A DNA stretch of 64,000 bases from Curvularia sp. ZM96 (taxonomy: Eukaryota > Ascomycota > Dothideomycetes > Pleosporales > Pleosporaceae): positions 1,798,001 to 1,862,000 of the forward strand of contig JAJGBQ010000004.1 of the NCBI GenBank assembly GCA_022457065.1, written 5' to 3'. This document shows positions 1-9,283 of this stretch, in pieces. The translations under genes were made by a program, and so were the position numbers. Numbering within the stretch: the first letter of the stretch is position 1; each line of letters begins with the position of its first letter. Under the pieces are notes generated by a model. That model saw nothing but the letters and a program-made list of their open reading frames with translations, was not told the DNA's origin and did not search any database.

Positions 1-172
1 GCACAACAACAAGATCAGAGACACATGGCCGAACAAATTCATAACGACCGAATTCCATCGGCGTCTGCAACCAACTGCCAAGGTCGTAGCCATGATACAA
101 AAGGCCATCACCGACCTGATGTTGTGTTCAAGACCAAGCACATAGTAGAAGCAAATTGTATACATGCCCACC

Positions 173-1017
173 ATGACTTCTGAATCAGTCTCGACACAAT
201 TACCTCTCCAAGGCAAAGTAGCTATAGTCACTGGCGCTTCGCGAGGTATTGGTGCTGGCTTGGCGTTAGAGCTAGCGCGACGAGGAGCAAAGGCTTGTCT
301 ACCATATCCAGTCAAAACCACGCCACTCTAGTCTACTGACACTGATGACAGGTGACGCTTGTCTACACGTCAGCACGAAGCAAGGAGCTGGCAGAAGAAA
401 TTGCGTCCAAGATCCAGTCGCTTGGCAATGGCAGCGCATCGACTATTGTACAAGCAGACCTCAAGGAGCTAGATGCACCTGCAAAGATTGTATCCGCGAC
501 CAGAGAAGCCTTTGGCGACAAGATTGATATTCTCGTCAACAATGCTGGCGTGCTGTTCAACAAGCCGGTGGTAGAGGTCACCGCGGAAGACTACGCGGCC
601 ATGTTCGACGTCAATGTTCGAGCAGCGCTCCTCCTTACAGGCGCCGTGGTGCCCCATCTACGTGCCCCAGGCCGTATCATAAACATGTCATCCGTCGGCG
701 CACGCAAGTGTTTCGCCAACCTGTCGCTGTATGCCGGTTCCAAAGCAACGATAGAAGGCATAACACGCAGCCTAGCACAGGAACTAGGTGGCGCAGGCCA
801 TACCGTCAATGCCGTTGCCCCTGGGCCTGTGGAGTCGGAGATGCTGGCAGATGTGCCGAGAGACATTGTCGAGGGCCAATTGAAGGAGACGGCTGTCGAG
901 CACCGAATGGGTACCGTCGACGATGTTGCAAGAATTGTGGCATGGCTCTGTGGCGAAGACGCAAAGTGGGTTTCGGGTCAAACAATCTCGGCGAGCGGTG
1001 GTTTCCTCATGGTGTGA
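173..1017 (+). CDS. Short-chain dehydrogenase/reductase (SDR), 2 exons
   Basis: NAD(P)-dependent oxidoreductase of the classical SDR family, 261 residues; substrate unknown. Exons 173-292 and 352-1017. Exon 1 gives the start and the nucleotide-binding motif TGASRGIG (about residues 20-27). Exon 2 carries NNAG, the catalytic Ser of the NMSS stretch, the YxxxK pair in YAGSK, and a C-terminal SGQTISASGGF typical of beta-ketoacyl-ACP-reductase-like SDRs. Joining the reading frame cleanly needs an intron of 59 bases, 293-351, that starts GC and ends AG; no GT donor nearby keeps the frame. Without the splice, exon 1 runs into a TAG about 40 bases on. Length is normal for the family. The gene is followed by about 1.4 kb of non-coding DNA before noxB, and nothing ties it to a pathway. 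The family call is firm; the exact junction is inferred. Confidence 0.85.
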
Positions 1018-2407
1018 GGGGTTGCTGGTGTCATTGTTTTAGACAGTAAGGCTTTTTGGTGTGTGTTTTCCAAGTGGGGAGTCAAAGAGGCTATCACGAT
1101 GGTATGTTTGGGGGCCTGTTTGGGCGAGGAGGCAAAGTCACTGTCTAGTAGTGGTAGGCATGTAGTTGAATATAGGTAGTTGACTCGGAGTACCGTACAT
1201 GATGGATTTCACCGCAGTACCGCCGTTGAAACATGCAGAAACATGGTTGATCCGCGTGGAAAGCGTAGGTTCTCGATGCCGCCACATCGGTTGATCCGCT
1301 GCGGTGTATCCACGTATGCAGTAGGCATTTGCAGTATAGCATCTAAGCACGGTTTTTTTTTCAACAGTCTATCCTTGCGATAATGGGGGAAGTATTGCCA
1401 ATAACTATTCTATTGCACTCGTCTCAGCCAATGCTGCCACACCACCTGAGCCAAGGTACACCCTTCCCTTGCGGCTGTCAATCTGGGCTAAGCCGCGCCA
1501 TCGCCAACACTTTCCAAAGCTTGTATTCTCTACACGATGTCGACGTGGTGCAAGCAGGGGCGCGGTAAATGGAGGCAGAGGGTGGTGGTTATGCGTCGGC
1601 AGTTAGGGCGTTGCAAAAGACCGATCAGGGGCTTAGAATCGAGGCGCCGTGCTCTAACGCTGTGTGTTTTAGCCCTGGCCCCAAACGCCTCTCAAACGTC
1701 TCCCCTCTGCCTTTTCGCATGCCAAAGACGATGCCGCATGGCCTCTGGAGTTTCAGATGGCTCCTTTGGCATCGCTTGCGATCCAATCACGCCACGCTGC
1801 CGCGCTGATTGGCTTGTCCGCCGGCTTGGGACGCCCTCGACGATGGCGGTACCGTGCGGTGTCGCAACAAGGCCACTGAAAATGGTTCGACTTCTGCTAC
1901 CGTTTCGCGTTCTTGGATCGAATGCCCGGCGGATGCCCATTCATTCACAGCACTAGACCGACTGATACCCCATTACCCACTTGTGCCTGCTTGTGCCGAC
2001 ATGACCTGACTTGCCCCATCCCCGTCGTAGCCGCTTTGTCCCTGTTCTTTGCTGTCGCCACTTCACACTGCTGGCTTATAGACTTTTGTTTCCCCGACTC
2101 ACCCCTAGACTCGACCGATTTCATGCCGGTACTTCCTTAGCCGCGTGACCCAACGCTTCCTCGCGAGTTCTCTTCTCTTCTTTTTTTCGTGCGGGCACTT
2201 TTTAGTACGTGTAGCAGTGTGGTTGATTGTTGTTGCTGCTGCCTCCTCTGAGCTTTAGACTAATGAACCACCTTGTACAGATTTACTTAGACACTCTTTG
2301 AAATTTCACCCATTCCCATTCGGCCCCTTTCAGCAGGTCTGAAGCCCATCGGCACCCACCGACAGGCGCTCTACGGTTACTGCGTTCGCTTCATATAGTA
2401 GTCAATC
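1018..2407. other. Intergenic region with the noxB promoter and 5' leader
   Basis: There are no convincing coding regions. Several frames stay open for 60-140 codons but have no recognisable motif and an Arg/Cys-rich composition typical of chance frames. The last 350 bases are pyrimidine-rich, as in many fungal promoters and leaders. Two short upstream ATG frames lie close to the noxB start: 2123-2140 and 2263-2301 (12 codons plus stop). They matter only if transcription begins upstream of them. Confidence 0.5.
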
Positions 2408-4297
2408 ATGTCTTTCACTAGCAGTCTCACGGGTCGCGAGCGGTCAAGATGGCCGCCGCTTACGCGCATGCTCATGTCGGGCGAGATGTCCGAGGAAAAA
2501 GGTCGGGAGTTGACGCGGAAAGAGAAGTTCGACGTGTGGATGGTCAACGAGGGTTACCGACGATTGTGAGTGCGCGCGCAATCCATTCAAGAACGCAGCT
2601 AATGCCCAGCAGCTTCGTCTTTACTTTTGCCATTCTCCACGTCTTCGTCTTCGTCTTTGGTATGATGAATTATGGCCTCAAGGTACGCTTTCACACTCGC
2701 CAGCTAGGGCGCCCGCACCGTGCTTACACAGCCTAGGACAATGTCATTGGAGCAAGACAACAATTCGGCTTAACCTACCCCATCGCCCGTTCAGCAGCTT
2801 TGGTACTCCACGTTGACGTTGCTTTTATCCTCTTTCCAGTATGCAGGAACCTAATTTCCATGGCTCGTCGTACGCCTCTAAACGACGTAATTCCTTTCGA
2901 CAAGAACATCACCTTTCACAAGCTCGTAGCTTGGTCCATTGTTTTCTTCTCCTGGGTCCACACCATTGCTCATTGGAACAATCTTGCCAGGTTCTCGGCA
3001 GGCAACCAGCTTGGATTCATGGGCTTCATCCTGGCCAACCTTGCGACGGGTCCCGGTTGGAGTGGTTACGTTATGTTGGTCTGTCTGATGGCTATCGCAC
3101 TCACGGCGGCGGAAAAGGCTCGTCGTGCAAACTTCGAACGTTTCTGGTACATGCACCACCTCTTCATCGTCTTCTTCCTCTTCTGGTCAATCCACGGTGC
3201 TTTCTGCATGATCACGCCGGACTTTGCGCCCTTTTGCGACGGTATTGGTGTCTTCTGGGAGTACTGGATGTACGGTGGATTTGCGTACCTCGCTGAGCGT
3301 ATCGCACGTGAGGTTAGGGGACGACACAAGACGTATATTTCCAAGGTCATCCAGCATCCTAGCAACGTTTGCGAGGTCCAGATCAAGAAAGAGCACACCA
3401 CGACCCGTGCTGGACAAGTACGTGATATTCAGTTTTGTTGTGTCATTCTTTGCTAACAGATTTAGTACATCTTCTTGTGCTGCCCCGAAATCTCCATCTG
3501 GCAATACCACCCCTTTACCCTTACTAGTGCACCTGAAGAAGACTACATCTCCGTTCACATTCGTATGGTCGGCGACTTCACTAAAGCCTTTGGACAGGCC
3601 CTTGGCTGCAGCACTGATAAGAAGGCTGGCGGTGAGAAGGGCGAAAAGGGCGGATCGAGCGAGGAGATTGCTCTGCGCCAGATTCTTCCTCGTGTCTACA
3701 TTGACGGACCTTTCGGTTCCGCTTCCGAGGATGTGTTCAAGTTCGAAGTCGCAGTCCTTTGCGGTGCCGGTATCGGTGTCACACCTTTCGCCTCCATCCT
3801 CAAGAGTATCTGGTACCGCATGAACTATCCTCAGGGATCCCGCACTCGCCTAAGGAAGGTCTACTTCTTCTGGATTTGCAGAGACTTTGGTTCGTTTGAG
3901 TGGTTCCGATCTCTGCTCCTGGCTATTGAGGCACAGGATATCGATGATCACATTGAGATCCACACCGTAAGTTCACTGGCACATCTAAAGGTTGTTCGTT
4001 GACGCTAACCATCCTCTCTAGTACCTCACTGCAAAGATCAAGGCCGACGACGCAACAAACATCATGATCAACGATGCCAATGCCGAACAAGACGCCATTA
4101 CCGGTCTTCGCGCCCCAACTAACTTTGGTCGTCCAAACTGGGACATGATTTTCAAGTCGATTCGCAAGATTCACGCACCCGCCGAGGCAGGTGTCTTCTT
4201 CTGCGGTCCCAAGGGTCTCGGATCCACCCTCCACATCAAGTGCAACATGTACTCTGAGCCTGGCTTCAGTTTCGTATGGGGCAAGGAGAACTTCTAG
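2408..4297 (+). CDS. noxB: NADPH oxidase NoxB (gp91phox family), 5 exons
   Basis: Membrane flavocytochrome that passes electrons from cytosolic NADPH through FAD and two hemes to oxygen, giving superoxide; in fungi NoxB acts in ascospore germination, appressorium function and development with the regulator NoxR. Exons 2408-2565, 2613-2682, 2737-3417, 3466-3966 and 4022-4297 give 561 residues. Heme ligand histidines are visible as H137/H151 and H216/H229, with the 14- and 13-residue spacing of the family. FAD binding is HPFTLTSAP; NADPH binding is GPFGSASED, CGAGIGVTPFAS and FCGPKGLGS; the end is WGKENF. The roughly 50-residue cytosolic N-terminal extension with EKFDVWMVNEG before the first helix separates NoxB from NoxA, and no EF-hands (NoxC) are present. 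The isoform call rests on remembered family features; the oxidase call is secure. Confidence 0.93.
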
Positions 4298-5354
4298 TGG
4301 CATAGCACGGAGGCAAGTAAAAAGGAGGGTGTTTGTTCAAGAAGGAGGAACCAAGGCAGTGGCGAATATACCATTTTGTGCGTAACTTTTGGAAGCGAAT
4401 TCTTTGCAACCGCCTTATTATCTCGTTGTATATATAATTCGCTCATCTGGCATCTTCTTTTTTGTCTGTTTTATCGTCCTCTTTTTCTGTTCATTTTCAT
4501 TTTCATTCATGTAATTTCCAGCTGCGAGCCAGCTGCAAACATCAACGACAAATGCCCTAATGATCTCACTATTATAACACCAAAAATATGCCCATCACCC
4601 ATGCCCTATCCTATAAAAAAAGTCATAATATAGAAGTTATATACACAAGCCATTTTCTCGGCTCTTTCGATCGTAATCTCCCACAATCTCCACGATCTCA
4701 GCCAAGCAAAAACAAGAGTCTTGTCTACTGTCTTCCTCCCCTTTACTACAGGCGCAGCCGGCTCCTGGTTCACCAGTTCCCCCTACCCATGCCAAATCAT
4801 CACGCCACACCCATTCATGCATCTACGCCACGCCAAGCCCTTCGAAACCTCTTTCGCCGCACTCTTTCCTCCTCCAATTCTCTCACTCGCTTTCCCGCTA
4901 CCGGTTCTTCCCGAACATACAATCCACCCGACCTCCGTTTTTAGTGGGACAGTTTGCCTGGCTCGCTGTCCGTAACGAACTTGCGTTTCTGCTGCGTTTC
5001 TCCTATCGCGGAACGAACGTGGCATGTGAGTGGGGGCGCGCGCGAGCGGACGGTGTGACGTGGGAAACCATGGTCAAGCTTTTTATGTCTCGGGAGCCAA
5101 GGGCTTGGGTGTGGAGTAGATGTAAAGGGGGAAGGGGGAGGGCTAGATTTTAGGGATGTCGGGCGTATGTCATGTCTGTTTGGGGTTCTGATATCATATC
5201 GATTTAACGGCAGGGGATGGGGCTGCTTGTATGGGACGCCGCGTATAGAGCTCACGGATTACTAATGGAAATAGTGGTAGTAGTATGTATGTACGGTTGA
5301 TGTTTTTTCTGGGTTCGCACGAGCTACTGCATTGTGTGGCCTGAGATGATCGGT
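4298..5354. other. Tail-to-tail intergenic region and 3' UTRs
   Basis: This region lies between the ends of noxB and the metallo-beta-lactamase-fold gene. It contains T-rich stretches after noxB (about 4,440-4,520) and an AT-rich ATAAAAAAAG-like run near 4,610 that could serve polyadenylation. Open frames here are short, low in motif content and proline/serine-rich; no gene is supported. Confidence 0.5.
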
Positions 5355-6464
5355 TCAGATTGCCTTCTTCCAACCCTTGTCTAACCACCCGGTTATCTCG
5401 ACGAGGCCTTGAATCTCTTTGACACCGGGCTTGATGCTTTCGCCTACAGTTGCATCGTGCGCGCCAATCACCCATACGTAATCTTTTCGCGCAAACTCAC
5501 GGGTGCGGAACATGGTGTCAACTGCTTGCTCAGGATCACTGTGCATGCACAGTTTCACATGCGGAGGACGAGCGGTGCGGCTGGGGTCTTTGAGGATGTC
5601 CACGTGGTGAAAGCAATCACCACCCAAGAGCACAAATGAGCTGTCGTTGCCATCAGAACCAGACGTGGTTCGCACAAGCATCATCTGATGTCCTGGTGAA
5701 TGGCCGGATGCATCGATGAGGTACGCTGATCCATCTCCAAAGACGTCGTATGCTCGCTCAAACGCCCCAAGGCGTATCCAGTCCTGCTTCTTCAAGTTAA
5801 CCGCAGCGTACTTTCCTTTACTCATGCCCTCCATGACCTGTCCTGTTCTCTTATCTCCAGCGTCTTGAAGCAAATCATCAGGAATGTAGCTCTCCACAAT
5901 CTTCCTGCTTCCATCTGCAGGTAGCGTCTCACTGAGTGTCGGGGCCTTTTCATCAGCTGGGTAACCCGGACGGGCGTAAGTGCAGCATGTAGGTCCAACC
6001 CACAGTTCTGCGCCTTCAAAACCTCCTTTCCCACCATCGCCCATGTGGTCAAAATGCATGTGTGAAAAGATGATAGCTTTGATCTTTTCAGGCTGCTGCT
6101 CAGGTGAACCATGTTCTCGAAGAATAGCTTCAGGAGATTTGGGCTCGCATTTGAAGATGGGGAGTACGGTTTCGCGAATCAAGGGAGGGAGGTTTTCGAG
6201 ATCTACTCGTATGCCGAGGTCAAACATGTATTTTGTTCCAGTTGCAGTGTGCTCAATGAGGAAGACATAGTTTGGGGCGTAGTAGGTTTTTCGGTCTTCT
6301 TTGGATGATTCGGATCCTGAGGGGTCTTCAGGCTCAGCCGAATCCGGAAGCATGACCAGGTCGTAGGGAATGTAGAGGCCACCGGCTTGGACAAGGTGGA
6401 CTTTGCACGTTGCCGTTGCGTGGGGTATGGGATGCCATGTCAGGGTTGGAGATGTCTCTGTCAT
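5355..6464 (-). CDS. Metallo-beta-lactamase-fold hydrolase (lactonase/glyoxalase-like)
   Basis: Single-exon 369-residue protein with the zinc-binding metallo-beta-lactamase signature. SHMHFDHMGD supplies H135, H137, D139 and H140; SGHSPGHQ supplies H259; GGDCFHH supplies D283; GAHD supplies H336. This arrangement matches the superfamily members that hydrolyse lactones or thioesters, such as quorum-quenching lactonases and glyoxalase II-like enzymes, but substrate cannot be told from sequence. There is no signal peptide or membrane segment, so a cytosolic enzyme is likely. The start at 6464 is the first ATG of the frame. It lies tail-to-tail with noxB. A composite CRE/E-box sits about 125 bases upstream of the ATG. 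The family call is firm; the function is open. Confidence 0.85.
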   Translation of the reverse strand: MTETSPTLTWHPIPHATATCKVHLVQAGGLYIPYDLVMLPDSAEPEDPSGSESSKEDRKTYYAPNYVFLIEHTATGTKYMFDLGIRVDLENLPPLIRETVLPIFKCEPKSPEAILREHGSPEQQPEKIKAIIFSHMHFDHMGDGGKGGFEGAELWVGPTCCTYARPGYPADEKAPTLSETLPADGSRKIVESYIPDDLLQDAGDKRTGQVMEGMSKGKYAAVNLKKQDWIRLGAFERAYDVFGDGSAYLIDASGHSPGHQMMLVRTTSGSDGNDSSFVLLGGDCFHHVDILKDPSRTARPPHVKLCMHSDPEQAVDTMFRTREFARKDYVWVIGAHDATVGESIKPGVKEIQGLVEITGWLDKGWKKAI

Positions 6465-6585
6465 TTTCGTAACTTGGAGCGTGCAGAGTTGTAAAGGCGA
6501 GGTTTATGCAGTCTGGCACCAGCCCTTGAGAAAATAACTGTAGTGGCTAATTCGTCAAATCTGTATAGTAGTGTGGATGTATCCA

Positions 6586-6597
6586 TGACGTCACGTG
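6586..6597. promoter_or_regulatory. Composite CRE palindrome and E-box
   Basis: TGACGTCA (6586-6593), the perfect cAMP-response/ATF palindrome, overlaps CACGTG (6592-6597), the bHLH E-box, in the string TGACGTCACGTG. It lies 122 bases upstream of the ATG of the minus-strand hydrolase gene. ATF/CREB bZIP factors and E-box binders are known in fungi; actual use is inferred from position only. Confidence 0.45.
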
Positions 6598-6916
6598 CGT
6601 TTATTAGCAGCTTTTATTATAGGCAATGAAAGCTTACGTTGAGATCCTGCATCGAGATACTGACCCCGCATTTGGAAGATTGCCTGTATGGTCCATCGAT
6701 ATCCCTTGAATCATCCCCGCTTGTCGGCATTCCGAAACAGGCAACCTACTCACTTAGTAGTCTCCAAATGTATGTCAGATACTAGTGTCTGCGTGGATTG
6801 TTCCGGTAAAAGGAATTGATTATGAGAAGATGTACACAGTCAGGTACGGAATAGCTTCACGCCCTAGCTACGCCTTCCTTCGGTAACAACGCCTTCTCCC
6901 ACCTCTTGCTGGCTCG

Positions 6917-6943
6917 GCGAAAGCAGCGAAAGCAGCGAAAGCA
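6917..6943. repeat. Minisatellite (GCGAAAGCA)x3
   Basis: Three perfect head-to-tail copies of the 9-base unit GCGAAAGCA lie in non-coding DNA between the hydrolase and UCH genes. Probably replication slippage; no function assigned. Confidence 0.8.
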
Positions 6944-7168
6944 GCAACATCTGTTACAACTTTTTACTAACAGGACACGCCTCACTCAAAATTGATCTCG
7001 CATACGGAAGATGAAGGGTTGAGCTAATAATTATTCACATCTATTGTAATTGTGTCGTGATATACATATAAGTACTTCGATAAAGCTGAGAGCATGCTTC
7101 GATCGACTCATGAAGTTCATGAACGACACCAATGCAGCAAAGCTCCATACATTTACCTAACTGGTAAC

Positions 7169-8773
7169 CTACTTCCTTTTGGCCTTACAAGGCATGAACC
7201 GCTCGAGATTCTCTTCCAAAAACCCGTTTTCGGCTAACATCTCGAGCCATTTCTTGATGACAGGGCCTGAGTCATAACGCCGCTGTGTAGCCTTCGTGTC
7301 TTCGTCCGCCTCGTTCTGCATCTCCATCATGATTTGAGCACTTTCATCGTTGGCTTGAATAATTAGCTGCTGGCGCCGAGCAAGAAGTTGCTCTGTGTCC
7401 TCCTTGTCAATTACCTCCTTAAGTGCATCTGACAGAGGAGTGACGGCAAGTTGTTCTTCAACACCGAGCATGCGAGGACTTGGTAGCTGCTCGTATGCAT
7501 CCACGAGCTGTCTCCAAGATGTTGAGAGATGATCAAGACGTGATTCAGCATACGCTGTAGTGTTGATTGTGAGACTGACGCGCTTGCGTAGAGAGACAAG
7601 AGGGGATTGCGTCAGTGCAATGACTCCGTAGTCATCGTCGCCCACTGCCATGAGCGTAGTGATTGTCTCAGACACTGATTCCAACCACGTCTCTCCACGT
7701 TCTGGATCGAAAGAACCCACGCACGTCGGGTACTTGTCGAGGCCATCTAGCTTCCATACTTCATTGCCAACAGGAATAAAAGCAATGTAGTGATGTGCGT
7801 TGTCCTCAACCCTCTCTTGACTATCGTCTGTGGCTGCCGAATCGACAGAGGTACGCCGTGGCTTTGTGGCTCTCTTCTTGGGCTTGGGCTTCTCAGTCAG
7901 CTTTGCTTTGGCATGTTTGGCACGCCTGACTTTGTAATTGAGGTGCTTGTCGCCTTCCAGAATATCTATCTTTTTGGCGAAAGAATTATGAATCCTCTTG
8001 ATGAATTGGAAACTCGAAAATGCCTCGCCGCGTTGGTACGGCGTAAAGTCTTTGGTAAAGTCCCTGAACTGCTCCAGATGCTCGCCAATACTAACATCTG
8101 TGCTCTGATTCATGAGCACATTTATCATGGCGAGCGTTGCGCAACTATTCTGAGCTGGTAGCTGGTTGGCCATCCACACTTTGTTGGAACTCTCATTTTC
8201 TTGGCCCTCGTTCCCAAATTGACGGTAGTGGAACAACAAGATGAAGCCGTAGATTGGGTGAGGAATGTTCTCGCGGATGAAATCCTGATCCATGCTGAAT
8301 ACCTCTCGGACAGTTACACCTTTCACGCCCATTTCGCGGAGGATGACAGAGAAACATGCAGGCTCGCTCTCGATTTCGCAGAAGCCTTGCCAAGTCTCTT
8401 TATCAAGCGCAGTTGCCGGCATGTCTAGAGGGCTGGGGAAGACTGGTCGAGATTTGAGGTCGTTCTCTAATCCCGCGGGTGAAGGTGAGCCTTTGGACTT
8501 CTTCATACTTGGCTCAGAGTCTGAAGACGGCTCGGGCAGACCTCGCTTTCTGGTGTTTGGCGAAGCTGCTTCGGAAGGTGCGGCCGAAGATTCTGAGTTG
8601 GCGGAAGCCTCAAAAACTGGTGGGGTCTTTTTCTCTTTTATCACACTTGAACCAGCGATGTGTTCTGAGTCTGTTGGCCCGTTGCTGAGGATGGTTTGCT
8701 CTGGGTTATGTTCTTGGGGTTTTCCCAAACCCTCAGAGCCGCTCTCCGATCGCTGACAATGCAACTGCGTCAT
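7169..8773 (-). CDS. Ubiquitin C-terminal hydrolase (UCH family, UCH37/BAP1-like)
   Basis: Cysteine protease of family C12 that removes small adducts or chains from ubiquitin; 534 residues, single exon. The catalytic set is visible: Q204 (oxyanion), C211 in NSCATLAMINVL, H328 in HHYIAF and D343 in WKLDGLD. About 125 disordered residues rich in Ser, Glu and Pro precede the domain. Between C211 and H328 there is a Lys/Arg-rich segment (about 278-310) where UCH enzymes have the active-site crossover loop. After the domain comes a coiled segment, then KKWLEMLAENGF, like the ULD region of UCH37/BAP1, and a basic end. The start is the first ATG of the frame; the frame is open further upstream without ATG. 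It is divergent from POM152. Whether it serves the proteasome (UCH37) or chromatin (BAP1) cannot be decided here. Confidence 0.85.
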   Translation of the reverse strand: MTQLHCQRSESGSEGLGKPQEHNPEQTILSNGPTDSEHIAGSSVIKEKKTPPVFEASANSESSAAPSEAASPNTRKRGLPEPSSDSEPSMKKSKGSPSPAGLENDLKSRPVFPSPLDMPATALDKETWQGFCEIESEPACFSVILREMGVKGVTVREVFSMDQDFIRENIPHPIYGFILLFHYRQFGNEGQENESSNKVWMANQLPAQNSCATLAMINVLMNQSTDVSIGEHLEQFRDFTKDFTPYQRGEAFSSFQFIKRIHNSFAKKIDILEGDKHLNYKVRRAKHAKAKLTEKPKPKKRATKPRRTSVDSAATDDSQERVEDNAHHYIAFIPVGNEVWKLDGLDKYPTCVGSFDPERGETWLESVSETITTLMAVGDDDYGVIALTQSPLVSLRKRVSLTINTTAYAESRLDHLSTSWRQLVDAYEQLPSPRMLGVEEQLAVTPLSDALKEVIDKEDTEQLLARRQQLIIQANDESAQIMMEMQNEADEDTKATQRRYDSGPVIKKWLEMLAENGFLEENLERFMPCKAKRK

Positions 8774-9283
8774 GGCGAGTAGTTTGAACCTAGCAAAGAG
8801 AACAAGGGTGTAGGGTATATTGAGTTGAAGTGGAAAAGATTCACGTGTATATGTGGACAGGAGGAGTTTGGAGCAAAGGGAAACAGACAAGCATGTTGGC
8901 GTAATATGCAGCCCGCGCAATACCCTGTTGTATTTTGCACAACGTGGAGGATTTTCACAATAGGAAGTTAGTAATGTACTGAAGGTGAAGCGACATTGTA
9001 AAGGCAAGCAGGTAATGCTATTGTTGCTCTATTGACACGTGACCAAGAGCTCGGCGTTCCATAGCGCTGATTGGCCAGCCGCGCACCGCAGCCCGCATCA
9101 TCCTTGTCGCGCCGTCTGTCGCGTTGCCAGTAAATGTTTTGTTTGACAGTGTCACGTCGCCTAGGGAGAGGAACCATCGAAAAGCACCCCAACTCCGCAA
9201 AGCATACAGGCTGATTCCATCGCACGCCGTCGCATTCCTTGACCCATGAACACGACATAGGTGACGGCTCAACTTCTGGTGCG
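8774..9283. promoter_or_regulatory. Divergent promoter, UCH / POM152
   Basis: The 510 bases between the two opposed start codons hold two CACGTG E-boxes (8842-8847 and 9036-9041; the second reads CACGTGAC, a Cbf1-like site). They also hold an inverted CCAAT box (GATTGG, about 9069-9074). The motifs are read directly; shared control is inferred. Confidence 0.45.

Larger units (their letters stand above)
6465..7168. other. Intergenic region upstream of the hydrolase gene
   Basis: This region holds the presumed promoter of the minus-strand hydrolase gene and the 3' end of the neighbouring UCH gene. It contains the CRE/E-box at 6586-6597 and a short tandem repeat at 6917-6943. No coding region is seen. 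Confidence 0.5.
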
